Origin: Nymphaea colorata
Lineage: Eukaryota; Streptophyta; Magnoliopsida; Nymphaeales; Nymphaeaceae
Length of the DNA: 64,000 nt
NCBI RefSeq assembly: GCF_008831285.2
Contig: NC_045151.1
Coordinates: 6,773,682 to 6,837,681 of the forward strand
Direction: 5' to 3'
Part shown: piece after piece, positions 1-10,949 of the stretch
How the letters are laid out: the number at the start of each line of letters is the position of its first letter
Position numbering within the stretch: position 1 is the first letter of the stretch
Notes under the pieces: generated by a model
Databases searched by the model: none
What the model was told of the DNA's origin: nothing
What the model saw: the letters and a program-made list of their open reading frames with translations, nothing else
Made by a program: the position numbers and the translations under genes

Positions 1-1260
1 CTAAAACTAAGCTAAGCATGCTCTAAGCAAAAAAAAAAAAAAAAAAAAACTAAAACATGCCTAAAAGAAAGAAAACAAAGAAAAAAGCACTAAAATGCAA
101 ATAAGAAAAGATAGAAGAAGAAAAAAGATATTACCTGAACCTGGAAAGCTGACCAAGACCAATCCCATGACCTTTATAGTGAGCCTGGTTGGGGGGTCTA
201 AGTTAAGTGCTAATGCAGCCTGAACCAATACATAGATCAAACACTCAAATATTTAACTTCATTTGGACCAAGGCTTTTTGAGTACCCAACTAAAATTTTA
301 CCAAATTATTTCAGCTTCAATTTGGCAGCTCTTAGTGTGACGAAAGAGAGGGGTTATGAGGCCCTATTTATAGGTGAGAGAGGGGGAACCCCCTTGAGAT
401 TTGTGATGCATGACTAAACTTTTGTTCCCTTCTCTCTCCTCTCAAAACACCAAAACTATATTATAAAATGTGTTTTCAATCAGAAAAAAGTTTGTGTGAT
501 CTCTTCCATGATCTGAATTCAATTATGCAAAAAGCAATCATGCATAGAAGTGTTAATCGATTCTTGGTGAAGGATTCATATTGACATTGAGCAAGGAGAA
601 TGAACGATTCAAGAATATGAAGTGGCGAAAACACATATTAAAACAATAGTTTTAAACTAAATAGAAAAATGTTCATTCTGACCACATACTGATACTGATT
701 TCAGTTTCGTCTACATCAGTGTGTTCATCAAAGAATTCTGCATGTTTCAAGTTCTTTTGTGCACATTAACATTAAGCATGGACTAAAAAAATCATGATGG
801 ATTTTTGGAATATAATGTGCACTAAAATCACATGTGGATCCTGAATTTCGGTTTGATACTAGGACCTAAATCTGGCACTGGTTCCAAAGAATAGACTAGA
901 ATATGGACCTAGATATGATAATGTGGTCTGGATCATGATTTGATATCTGGGATTTGAATTTTGGAATAATGTATTTGGGACTCCAAAAACATATCTCAGA
1001 TCTGAGAGTTGGATATGAGATCTAGATATACAAATTGTACTTTGAAATGAAATCCACTTTTTATGGGTTCAGGATGTATGACATGAACTGGACCTGGGCT
1101 AGGTTCAATTTTGAAAACTGGATTCAAACCAAGATTGGGTGGGGGGTTATTGAGCTCAACTTTAGTGCTATTTTTGAAAAATCCTAGTTTAATGAGAAAT
1201 TGTGTTAGGCTGAGGCTGGGCTCAAGCCTACTAGATTCGTGTGAAAGTACATGAAAAGCT
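1..1260. other. AT-rich repeat-like sequence, no gene
   Basis: No coding region is visible. An 18-base A run lies at 31-48. The block contains a TATA-like motif on the minus strand (separate entry) and many short GATCT/GGATC-type words between about 840 and 1060, reminiscent of the distal part of the long LTR at 41.9-42.5 kb read in reverse. I infer old LTR-type repeat sequence, but I did not find a clean alignment. Confidence 0.35.
364..373 (-). promoter_or_regulatory. TATA-box-like CTATAAATAG on minus strand
   Basis: Read on the minus strand this is CTATAAATAG, followed by a run resembling a transcribed leader (GGGCCTCATAACCCC). No host gene lies downstream on the minus strand within the window, so I read it as the promoter of an old LTR-type repeat rather than of a gene. 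The basis is the motif only. Confidence 0.3.
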
Positions 1261-1774
1261 AACTTAGGTTCATGTAGCTCCTACGTTAGGTTTTATGGAA
1301 AATACATGCATGGTAGTAGATGACCAAAATTCAAATAAACATGCTAGTTTGGACTCAGGTTCTAGAAACCAAAGAAAGCCATAAACCAAGGTTTGTGTGT
1401 TCAATGCCCTATGTTTATGTAGAAGAATATGGTTAAAAAAAAATGATAGTTTTACCCTTATGTGTAATTTTAAGTTCCAAATGAGTTTTCTTGTTCTGGC
1501 TAAACCAGCTTGTGAGCATACTTTTAGATCGGTTTTGGTTAAAATCTTGTTGAAAAATTCCACTCAAATTGCTCTAAAAATAAATTTAAAAATTTATCAA
1601 GCTTAAACATCATATTTATAAAGAAAACCGAAGAGGCTACAAAAGTTTGATTTGTATTAGAATTTTCACTAACAGAGCTTATGGTGCTTTGATAAGCTAT
1701 GTGTCTGTAAGGATATGATGAAAGATTGAAAAAAATTGATCAACTTCTGGTAAATTGAGCTCGACAACAATTTA
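1261..1774. other. No recognisable feature
   Basis: AT-rich sequence with only short chance reading frames on both strands. None resembles a known protein and there is no obvious repeat structure. Confidence 0.4.
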
Positions 1775-2250
1775 CATAATATAACAAGTACTAGGAATGA
1801 GCTTCATGGTCCTTTGAATTGAATTGAACTCAAACTGTGACGAATGAACTCAAACCAAACTAAAGAAATATTTATTTGTACATGATACATGATCCTAGCT
1901 TGGTTTCAGCTAACTCTATTTGGTTAAGCTCAAATTCACTCGAACCCCCAAAAATAGAGAGAGAAAGAGCTTCCAGGCCTTTAGAACTGAATCAAACCCA
2001 AACTGAGGGGAACAAATTCAAACTGAATTAAAAAAGGTTGATTTATACATGATAAACATTATCCTAGCTTTTCAGCTCACTCTATCAAGTTGAGCTCAAA
2101 TTTTGCTTAAACTTCTGAAAACAGAAAGATTGATTTAGACATGATAAACACAATCTTAGCATGATTCCAGTTCACTCTATCAGGTTGAGCACAAACCCCT
2201 GAAAACAAAAGACAAAAAGATCTCCAAAGCCTTTCAAACTAAAAGTAATT
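1775..2250 (-). repeat. About 170-bp repeat family, inverted copies
   Basis: Two to three degenerate units recur. Diagnostic words are CATGAT..ATGATCCTAGCTTGG near 1880, ATACATGATAAACATTATCCTAGC near 2045 and GACATGATAAACACAATCTTAGC near 2138, each followed by a CAGCTCACTCTATCAGGTTGAGCTCAAA-like block. They are the reverse complement of the units in the tandem array at 58.67-59.72 kb. The spacing is about 165 bp and then about 92 bp, so one unit is shortened. No coding potential is seen. Confidence 0.7.
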
Positions 2251-2738
2251 GAGGTGATACTCTATATGCATTGAGGAGAGCTTATGTTCAGCTTAATTTG
2301 GATTGACATGGTTTTGGTGCTCCAAAATTCATAGGTGGTTGCGTTTAGTGAGTAGTTTGAGCTAAAGTGAGTTGACTTTGAGCTGAGATAACCCTAGTAA
2401 GCTAACCCTAACAACTCTTGAGGTCATGAAAAGGTGAGAAATGACCTAATTGATCAAATGTTAGGCAATTTGTAGAAATTTGGTAAAAATTGTTACTTTC
2501 CATATCAAGATGCGAGGAGGCAAGGGCAAAATGTTCATTTCAAGATTGAGTGACTTAGGTGATTTGGGTCTAGGTGCTCAATGCTAGTATAAAAAGTGTT
2601 TGTTTGATTCAAAAATGACCTATTGTGCAATTGTTTACCTTACTAGTTAATGGAAAAAAAGAAAGCAGGAACACTAATCGAGCCAAGATGATGGTTGATG
2701 TCGATGTTCACAACTACTTGTGAGAAGTTTGGCACCAA
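2251..2738. other. No gene; flank of LTR element
   Basis: No recognised coding sequence. The last bases (2725-2738), read on the minus strand directly after the LTR end, give TTGGTGCCAAACTTC. This is vaguely like a primer-binding site (see findings). Confidence 0.3.
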
Positions 2739-3122
2739 TGTAAAAAGTGACTTGTTGTTAATTATCGTCTCAAGACCTACAACCATGTTTTTGGGGGAAA
2801 ACTCACTGCCTACAACAGGGTCACAGTAGCAAAAACAAAGAATCTCACACACAGACTCAGAGTAAAGCCTTCCAATTTGAGGAAGAATTTCCTCCACTAT
2901 AACTGAACCCCTCATTAAACTTTATATCTTCCTAAATCCTAATTACACATTTATAGGGAGACACAGTATGGGCATTGGATTTCCCACTAGGGCTGCTCCA
3001 AACCTGATTCAGTAAGTTACCCAACTTTTAAGGGAAAAACATTTAACTACCAAGGACTATTGTATCCCCATCTATGGCTCCCAACGGTTACCCAACCTTA
3101 TTCTCTCAACAGTCTACTTGCA
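2739..3122 (-). mobile_element. LTR of minus-strand Ty3/gypsy element
   Basis: A 384-bp block bounded by TG (2739) and CA (3121-3122) lies just downstream, on the minus strand, of the integrase C-terminus. On the minus strand a purine-rich tract (AAGGGAGAGAGATGA, plus positions about 3123-3137) immediately precedes the LTR start TGCAAGTAGAC, as expected for a polypurine tract followed by the 3' LTR. No second LTR was identified in the window. The TG...CA ends and the tract are seen; the assignment as 3' LTR is inferred from its position. Confidence 0.55.
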
Positions 3123-3745
3123 TCATCTCTCTCCCTTAAGAGCCACCTTTTCCTCAAGGTGTGCAATGAGAGAAATGCTATTGTATGTCAGCAAAATTCT
3201 CCCAGTGGGCGTCTCCTCCGCATCACTTCTCCATTCAATCAGCCATTCAGTAGTCAGTTTGCCATTTATTCTGATTTTTCTCTCATCTAGGACCTTAAAG
3301 TGTTGGGGGTCTTCAGAATTCTCTAGCCTTGGAGGGATGGGTAATGGTACAGTTTCGTCATTTACCTCTAATTCTTTTTGGCACGATACAAGAAACACTA
3401 GGTGTATCCTTGAATCTTGAGGTAAATCTATTTTATGACCAATTGAACTGGTCACCTGTAGCACCTTGAATAGACTGCGATAACTAGAGGAGAAATTGTA
3501 TTCTTCTATAAGTTCTGTCCAGAATGTGAACTAAGGAGTCGATAGGGAGAAAAAGCTGTTGGTCTCTACTAGTTCCTCATGCCTAGAGGGGGCATATGCG
3601 GCTAAGTTTTCAGCTCCCTCTTATAATTAATGATAAATCATATCCCATGAGTTTTGTACTCGATTTATGCTTCTTTAGGGAGAAGATCTCTTGATTCACT
3701 AGGTATTGAAGGCTTTTACGATATAAAAAGACTACAAATCACCTT
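3115..3745 (-). pseudogene. Ty3/gypsy pol remnant (RNase H to integrase C-terminus)
   Basis: This is the degenerate 3' end of a gypsy polyprotein. On the minus strand, 3745-3540 reads KSLQYLVNQE...KLMGYDL, and after a frame change ENLAAYAPSRHEE and then ELIEEY. These are the RNase H-to-integrase linker words (ADALSR-type motif) of plant gypsy elements. From about 3475 it jumps to KVLQVTSSIGHKIDLP, RIHLVFLVSCQKEL and, nearer 3200, TEWLIEWRSDAEE and LEEKVALKGE, which is the integrase C-terminal SH3/chromodomain-like segment. The zinc-binding and DDE core between these parts is absent, an internal deletion of roughly a kilobase relative to the family. Stops and frameshifts make it non-functional. 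An LTR follows directly. Confidence 0.8.
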
Positions 3746-3879
3746 GCCAAGAGGTATGGTCTCTATTTTTGTGGAACCAGCACTAAGGTCTCTATTTCTG
3801 TGGAACCAGTACTAAGCTCTTAGTTCCCTCTCATAGGCTAATAACACACCAAATTGGGGAGACATTATCTTGTTGAAAT
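3746..3879. repeat. Short direct duplication
   Basis: The words GGTCTCTATTTTTGTGGAACCAG and AAGGTCTCTATTTCTGTGGAACC occur back to back around 3758-3812 (period about 29 bp). They lie just upstream of the gypsy pol remnant and probably reflect replication slippage in the dead element. Confidence 0.5.
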
Positions 3880-4720
3880 AGGATAGTGGGCAATAACTAA
3901 TCTTTGAAAAGAGTTCAAGGAAAATCTTGGATAAATAATTTGGTAATTATAAATGGAACCTTAAATGTAAAGGCAACACATGTGTATGATCTCATTCTTA
4001 TTACATAGGTTTTGATGTTTTGTGGAACTGTGGAATGAAATCAAGCAAATCATACTAGGATTACCATGACCTCCTTTTAATGATAATATCTTCCTATTTT
4101 TAACTAATCAATTGTTTAGAGACGAGTAAAGTATATGATGGTTTCTTTTAATGTAAAAGATATGTTTGTGTTAAGTGAACTTATTTTAAGAGAACAACCA
4201 AATTCCACTTGTCGAAATATCCCATATCATTCTTCTTTGTTTGTGTTACCAGTCCACACATTGGGTGCCATATGGGACCAATAACTGAAAGAAAATGTTT
4301 ATGCTTCTATAATTTCTAGCATGATATTGCCCGAGAACAATAAGTATATGATGTGACAATGTAAGACCCAAATGATGGATCCCAACTTGTCCTATAACAG
4401 TTTTGGGTCAAGTATTAAAAAGGCTAGGAACTAGGACAACCAGCCACTTAATAATTCCCCTTTATAAGTCCCCAAAGATTCTTCACAATCTTATATATGA
4501 GATTGAACTTTTTAATGGGGTGTTACAATCCACTCTCCTTCAGCCACATGTGCCTATACATGTTGAACTCCAAGTCCTAGTGTTAAACTGGTTCTAATAC
4601 CAAATGCCACAACCCGACCATTCCTACACAAGGCTCGGTCTTTTGGTTTGGCGGATCACAACCAACTACTTAACAACTCATGTTATAAGTCATTGAAGAT
4701 CTCTCATAATATTCAAGGTA
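3880..4720 (+). repeat. Dispersed repeat, copy 1
   Basis: This sequence recurs, diverged but collinear, at about 12950-13950 in the same orientation. Shared landmarks are AATGGAACCTTA, TCATTCTTA.TACATAGGTTTT, AAGTGAACTTATTTTAAGAG, TTGTCGAAATAT, GACAATGTAA and ATACCAAATG.C.CAACCCGA. It contains no convincing coding region. It could be the LTR or internal flank of an old retroelement; no terminal TG/CA pair was established. Confidence 0.65.
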
Positions 4721-4864
4721 GTATGTTAAAAAAAATGATAGCTTTATGGAAAGAAACTATTTTAGGAGGTGGCATTAACAATTTTTGTTACCTTAAAATA
4801 TTTTATACTTGTTATATTATTTTGCTATTATATATTTGATGTGTTTATTATGGATTCAACTTAT

Positions 4865-5690
4865 AAAAGATCAATATAATGAAAAAACAACTACCAAAGG
4901 AGTTTGCCATGAAGCACTTAGGTGATGTAGGACAAATCCTTTTAATGAGATTAATAATGAATAAGTAGGCTAGTACTTTAAAATTATATCAAGAAAGTTA
5001 TATTCATAAAATCTTAATACGCATTTAAAATATAGGATGCAAATGTTGTAAGCATTCCTTTGGCAATCCACTTTAAACTCTCAAAAGAATTTCCACCTAA
5101 GACACGAATAGAGCATGAAACCATGTCCAAGATTCCTTATGCTTCGGCTATATATAGTTTAATTCATGCTATGGTTTGTTGTAGGGAAAACATTGCACAT
5201 GTTATGGGTTGTCTGAGTTGGTACATATTGGATCTAGAAAATAAGCATTGGAAAGTTGTAAAAAGAATTTTGACATACTTGAAGAGAACTTCAGGTATGA
5301 CATTTTATTTCAGGGAACATAATTTATCTTTACAAGCTTTGTTGATGCAGTTTTAGGTGGTGTCATTGATAATAGTACTATTGGATACATATATACTTTG
5401 GGTGGTACAAATGCAATTTGGGTGCCTCAAGTTTAGAAGATTGCTGAACTATCTACCATTGAAGCAAACTATGGCAAGTAAAGTAATGATCTAGCTAAAG
5501 AATCTCTTAAAGGAGTTGGATATAGAACATGGTAGCCGTGTCATTTAATGTGACATTCAAACTGCAAATCAGTTGACAATAAATCTGGTGTTCCATGCAA
5601 GGGCAATGCATATATAATTGCAGTGTCACTTTATTCAAGGGCTATTTGAAGTTAATGTATTATCACTTGAGAAGATTCAAAATAAACTAT
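4865..5690 (+). pseudogene. Ty1/copia pol remnant (reverse transcriptase end and RNase H)
   Basis: This is the degenerate 3' part of a copia polyprotein. Around 4880 the sequence reads LKKQLPKEFAMKHLGDVGQIL, the family's KEF-MKDLG-ILG motif. Around 4990 it reads SYIHKIL. From 5126 it reads SKIPYASAIYSLIHAMVCCRENIAH...HWKVVKRILTYLKRTSG, the usual end of the RT domain. Further on come AELSTIEANY (near 5443) and LVFHARAMHI..HFIQGLFEV (5586-5655), the RNase H end. Frameshifts and stops separate these blocks; gag, integrase and most of RT are missing. No LTR pair was recognised around it. Confidence 0.85.
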
Positions 5691-6599
5691 AGAAATGGAG
5701 AAACCTATGTATCTTGAAATCAATATGTGACTCACTCCAAAACATTCAAAGGGAACTATAGAAATGGAGAAACATACATACCCTGACTAATGTTTATTAT
5801 CTAGATCATAACACCATGACATCACATTTCTTTTTTGGTGCTTTTGCATTCTAGATACACATGATTATGTCTGATGTTCATGTACAATGTGATGTTGTGG
5901 GGATAAGAGCCTACTAAAAGAAGTCAAGTATATGTTACTTATTATGTTGATACCAGTGTTGTTAAATTATATATGCAGAAAATATAAAATTAAAGGTATT
6001 TTATATTGTTATGCACTGAAGTCACTTGATCAAAATAACATTAGAGAACAAGGTGAAAAAAAAAACACAAAGTTGGAAATGCTGAGAATAAGTCTTAAGA
6101 TTCATACAAATAAGGATGTTTGCTTGTGCACATTTCAGATATGACAAAGCAAATGAATATATGAAGCAGTTGATAATGAAGCATTAGAAAATGTTTTCAC
6201 TTTGCAATGAGTGCAAATACTAGTTCAAAAAGTAAATCTTAAACCCTAAACCTTCCACAGAAGCATCAACCAAATGTAAATATCTTCTTTATCAACTTAG
6301 AAGTCAATATTGTAAACCACACAATTAATCGATATATACACCAAAAGCTATAAAAAGGAATCCATGACCTAACCTCAATTGCAACAAAACAAAGAGTCCA
6401 TTGGAGACTTTTAGCAAGGGAATGAATAAGAAACAACCAAGCCATCCACAAGAACAGCCAAGTAATTTACATGATTTTATACATATATAGCATCATGGAG
6501 TTGAAACATGCAAGTCATCTAACCTCTTATATCAGTTATATGATGATGGTAGTTTTGCTGATTTCTTGGTAAGTTGTTAAACTTTGATACTCATTCATA
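5691..6599. other. No gene; short direct repeat only
   Basis: A 20-base word, AACTATAGAAATGGAGAAAC, occurs at about 5686 and again at about 5754, just downstream of the copia remnant. Otherwise this is AT-rich sequence with no recognised coding region. Confidence 0.4.
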
Positions 6600-7461
6600 A
6601 CAAACTTTTTATTATTAAACATGTGTGCACATTGATCTAAAGTTAACATTTTTTATTGTCACAAACCTAAATGGATTAACATTGTAATTAATAGTGATGC
6701 ATGGATAGATGTGCATAGCTATTATTTGGTCTTAAGAGTTTAAGTTGTACATAGACAAGCGTATAATTAGAGAACTTGATAAGTGTGAATTGATTTTCAC
6801 ATCCATTTGTGACATAAATGAACAACAATGATTAGTTGACAAATAGTTGTGAATTATTATTATTCAAGATCTTCACTACTGTTGGTGAATGGGCTGAAAA
6901 TTGTTTTAAGTCTTTTGTAAGATAGGACTAATGTGGTTACTAGTTACTATGTGAGGGAAAGATAAAAACTATTTATGGATGCATAAGATAATGAATGGTT
7001 AATTTTTTTTGGCAAAGGTATAGTTGTGAGATCATTGAAAGTCTTGCAAATTGTTCAACTTTATGTGAGATGTAATGTTGTTAAAATGTTTTTGATGAAT
7101 TTTACCACAAGTCAGCTGATCTTCCTTTTTAAATGTTGATTGAACATCATAACTAGTGGTGATACATGTACAGACAAGAGCAATTACTATTTGGTCATAT
7201 GCGATTACGTAGCTTGTAGACAAGCTTATAAGTGACAAATTACATAAGGATGAATTAGTTTTCTCAAACAATTGTGACATAAATGAACAACAAACTATTA
7301 ATTGGTGGGATAGTCCTGAATAATTATTCAATGCCTTCACTGTCATTGGTAAATGAATTTTAAATTGTCAAGTTTTTTGTAAGATTCATATTGTAGAAAA
7401 GTTACTTAAGGATTTACACTGAATCAACATGGAAAGACTAGTGTGGTTACTAGTTATGACA
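6600..7461 (+). repeat. Degenerate long repeat, forward units
   Basis: Successive diverged copies of a unit of several hundred bases start here. Recurring landmarks are GTAACTA.TG.TGA.ACATGGAT, TATTTGGTCAT.TG.G, TTTGTGACATAAAT.AAC, TTCACT..TTGGT.AATG, AAGTTTT.TGTAAGAT and CTAGT.TGGTTACTAGTTATGAC. The same landmarks reappear at 8573-9117 and 9746-10100, and inverted at 10950-11720. There is no coding potential. Arrangements like this occur in the subterminal arrays of large DNA transposons, but no transposase was found. Confidence 0.6.
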
Positions 7462-8037
7462 ACTACAAAAAAGGAGTTTTTACCGACGCGAGAAAAACGT
7501 CAACAAAAAATAACCAACAGATCAATAAAGTTTTGCTGACATTTTCTTATGAACATTACTAAAAGTACTCTCGCTAATACTTCTACTGATATTTTCATAG
7601 TACATAAATAAAATTTAACTTTTACTGATGATTGATTTTTGACGTTTTATATATGTTCCTTTTACTGATGCAAAAATTGTGTCACTAAATTGTGTCCCTT
7701 AAATTATTCAAAAATCATGTAATAATTATTCTCAATAATGGGGTTGTTGATTTTCATCTACTTAGCTGGTAGCTTAGGCAAAAAAGTAAAAATAAAAATA
7801 ATAATTAATAAAACTAATAAGAATAAGGAAAATGAAAAACAAGAAAATGAAGAACAAAAGAAAAAAGAAACTCATGACAAATTTTAGCATCCATAGTTGA
7901 AGTGGCATTTGGCCCTCTTTCTTGCAATATAATCTAAAAGGAAGATGAACATAAAAAAGAAATAGGCATGTAAAATGCATAGATAGAAAGAAAGAAAGAA
8001 AGAGAGAAGGAGGGGAGTGAGGTTATATGAAAAGAAG

Positions 8038-8068
<31 letters not shown>

Positions 8069-8572
8069 GCATACTTTTGAGCATGTAGGAAGGAGGAAAT
8101 GAAGAAGAAAAGATATGGAAATGAGAATAAGACAACTATTTTTATAAAGCAGCCGGAGATTTATATATGAACAAAAAAGAAAGGACAAGGGAAAACTTAA
8201 AAAATTAACCTTTATTGACATTTACTTCATGTTTTTGAATGTTTTCGTTGTTGTAGACCTATATTTATGAATAGTGTCACTGCTGTAGTCTTCTTCACAT
8301 AAAAAAAAAGAATGATTTTTCAATGACATGGATCCATGCTCGTTAATAATGATTTACCTACATTAACATTTTTTATGTGTCATTGAAAGTTTGCACTGCA
8401 ATAGACCTATACAGCTAAAGGATTCTATATATGAACGCTAAAAGGAAAGAAGTTTAAATGACTATGATGTACATGTCATTAATGATTCCCTTTTACTGAA
8501 GTTCAATTTAAAATATCAATAAAGATGAATGTTTACTGATGTGACTTTTCCCACGTGCCAGTAAATACCTGT
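7462..8572. mobile_element. CACTA (En/Spm)-like non-autonomous element
   Basis: The left end reads CAACTACAAAAAAGGAGT followed by TTTTACCGACGCGAG. This is very close to the plant CACTA terminal consensus (CACTACAA..AAAGG..TTTTACCGACG), with one base inserted after CA. Inside, a TTTTACTGATG-type word recurs (near 7620, 7668, 8488 and 8530), as expected of CACTA subterminal repeats. The right end, CCAGTAAATACCTGTAACTA, looks like a decayed inverted end. The flanking sequence on both sides is the repeat family of 6.6-10.1 kb, so this is an insertion into it. No transposase is encoded. A GA-rich tract fills 7986-8070. Confidence 0.6.
8040..8069 (+). repeat. (GA)n microsatellite
   Basis: About fifteen uninterrupted GA dinucleotides lie inside the CACTA-like element, preceded by an imperfect GAAA-rich stretch from about 7986. 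Confidence 0.95.
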
Positions 8573-9117
8573 AACTATTAATTGGTAGGAAATCGTAAAA
8601 AATTATTCAACTTCTTAACTATATTTGGTGCTTTCATTCAAGTTTTCTATAAGATCTGAAATCTTATTTTACCCTATATATGTGTAGAAATACTAGTTTA
8701 CTTACTAGTTGTGACATGAGCGAAGGATGTGAACTATTGAGCAATGAATGAAATTATGAATAGTTAATTTCTATTCACAAAGCTATAGTTGTGAAAACAT
8801 TCAAAATTTTGTAAAATTTTCAATGTTATGAGAGATCTACTGTTGGTTGAGTTGTAATTGATGGATAAATAGCGAGTGAGCTAATTTTCCTTTTTAAAGG
8901 TTGATTCAATATTGTAACTAATGGTGACACATGGATAAGATTATTGGGTGGTCATGTGCAATTAAGTCGCATACATCCAAGCTTACATATTGGTCAATTT
9001 TGTAAAGGTAAATTGGTTTTTACATGTGTTTGTGACATAAATCAACATTAATGGTTAATTGGAGCATAGTTGTGAATGATAGTATAATGTTTTCACAATC
9101 ATTAGTGTATGCATTGC
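8573..9117 (+). repeat. Degenerate long repeat, forward units (continued)
   Basis: Sequence resumes with ACTATTAATTGGT, as at about 7297, and carries the same ordered landmarks (TACTAGTTGTGACATGAG, GCTATAGTTGTGA, AGCTAATTTTCCTTTTTAAA.GTTGAT, GTGACATAAAT.AAC). Units differ by many substitutions and small indels, so the array is old. Confidence 0.6.
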
Positions 9118-9745
9118 TGTTGAGCAGCCAACTCCTCCCCCTTTTTGTCTTTCTTTTTCTTCCTCTATTTGTCCCCCATGTTTTTCTCTTTCTCACTATT
9201 TCTCTCTAGGGAACGAGTTTTGCTCAAGCCTCTCTTTTAATCATGACAAATTTCAAACTATCTCTCAATGGTTCAAAAAAATCAATTTAGTCTCTAGGAA
9301 TTAGTAATCTGATTAGTGGTTAATCTTCTTGATTAATTGGCATTAATCCATGATTAAACCATCACTAAAGGTGTCTAATCCTGCTTAGGATAACTAATAT
9401 CATGGTTAACCAATTTATTAATCCACCTACTATCTTGCAGTTAAATTCCTTTACCTAAAATTAACAGATAAGTATTTCACCAGTCCTTAATAACTGCATT
9501 TAAGTTTTCTAGAATTCTCAAAAGAGCTGAGACTTCCATAGACCAGTTCTTTTCCATACATAGTCCAATCTGAACACAGTTAGTGTCCTTGAAGAGTGGT
9601 CATAAACTCTATTCAACCATGCTAGTCTCATCTAGAGACTCCAATCATGAGAAAGTTGGCCACCACAACTAGCAACATATAACAAGCAGCTCAAGAATAT
9701 AAAAATATAGGCTTGAAAAGTACCTGCAGTCTAGGGTGTTACATT
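9118..9745. mobile_element. Insertion of unknown type within the repeat array
   Basis: This roughly 630-bp segment is absent from other units of the surrounding family. It begins TGTTGAGCAGCC, includes a pyrimidine-rich stretch at 9130-9210, and ends GGTGTTACA, so it has TG...CA-like ends compatible with a solo LTR. I could not find a matching target duplication or a second copy, so the LTR reading is tentative. Confidence 0.3.
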
Positions 9746-10100
9746 CGACTTTGCTCTAAGATCTCATGCTATTGAAATGTTACTTAAGGATTTGCACCGA
9801 GTCTATGTGAAAAGACTAGTGGACCTACTAGTTATGACATGAGCAACAATTATTGATGCATTTGAGATAACAAATGGTTAATTTCTATTTGCAAGGGTAT
9901 AGTTGTGTGATCATTCAAACTTTCATAAACCATTCAACTTTGTATGGAATATAATGTTATTGAAGTGTTGTTGAAAAATGTATAGTAGGTCAGCTAATAT
10001 TCCTTTTCAAAAGTCAAATGAACATTGTAACTAATGCTAATGCATGGATAGATTAGTAGAATTAATATTTGGTCATGAGTAATTAAGTTAGACAACAAGC
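9746..10100 (+). repeat. Degenerate long repeat, last forward unit
   Basis: The family landmarks recur (GAAATGTTACTTAAGGATTT, AAAGACTAGTGGACCTACTAGTTATGACATGAG, GGTATAGTTGTGTGATCATTCAAA, GGTCAGCTAATATTCCTTTT, TATTTGGTCATGAGTAATTAAGT), matching 7380-7460 and 7015-7210. Confidence 0.6.
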
Positions 10101-10949
10101 ATGGCATAAAGAGAATAGTGGCTAGAGAGTGTCTCTTCTCCAAATCACTAGTGTCTCCAAAAACCTACAAATGGACGAATGAGTTCTAGCTCTCAAGAAT
10201 ATACAAACGGGGTTACTTGAAGTGTTGAGGATATTTATGGTGAACTATAATCAAGTAAAAATGAGGACACATTATGAACCATATCGTGGATAACATATTA
10301 AGCGAAAGGCATTAATAGAATTAAGTTCCTTAATTTATTTCATGTTAACGAAATGGAAAACTAACACCATCTGGAGTAAACAACCATTGAGTGAAAATGA
10401 GATGTCACTGTGAACTATTAATCATGACTAGTAGATCTAGCATTAGTTAGTAACAAAATTGTTTCTCATAATTTATTAGCAATTTGACATTATTGAAATG
10501 GAAAACAAGAGTATTCACTGGAGATCCATTGATCATCAAACGAGTAGTTAATATCAGGATAAATCAACATATGGGAATAGTAGAAGTCTCTATTACCAAT
10601 TTGACATTCTTGAATGGGAAAACAATAGTCTTTTCCGATATCTATGATAATCGTACAAAAAGAAACTAATGTCAGAATAAATTGATGTAAGCGAAAACAA
10701 ACAAATATAAAGTCGCAATGCATGAGTAAATGGATGACACATTCATTAATACTTCATTATTGTTAGTGGAAAAACAAGTATGTCTATACACATTTATACA
10801 ACATGTTTAGCAGTCAATGCATGAAAATAACTAACAAAGTTGATGCATTGAAAGAAATGTGTGATTACTAGGTGGAAGTGATTACTAGATGGTAAAGGTG
10901 TTAAGATTCAACCAGAGTGTAATTTCATCAACAAGCATGCCTACACAGA
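10101..10949 (+). repeat. Short degenerate tandem repeat, no gene
   Basis: Imperfect copies of a unit with CAATTTGACATT.TTGAA.TGG.AAAACAA.AGT occur at about 10480 and 10597 (spacing about 118 bp), with more decayed forms near 10340 and 10745. The short reading frames here are not recognisable proteins and probably follow from the repeat. Confidence 0.45.

Noticed and set aside
7774-8221. Minus-strand frames rich in Ser, Leu and Phe
   Set aside because: They are produced by the GA/CT tract and A-rich flanks inside the CACTA-like element.
9118-9745. Definite solo LTR
   Set aside because: The TG...CA-like ends are present but the flanks ATTGC and TTCGA do not match as a target duplication, so it is listed only as an insertion of unknown type.
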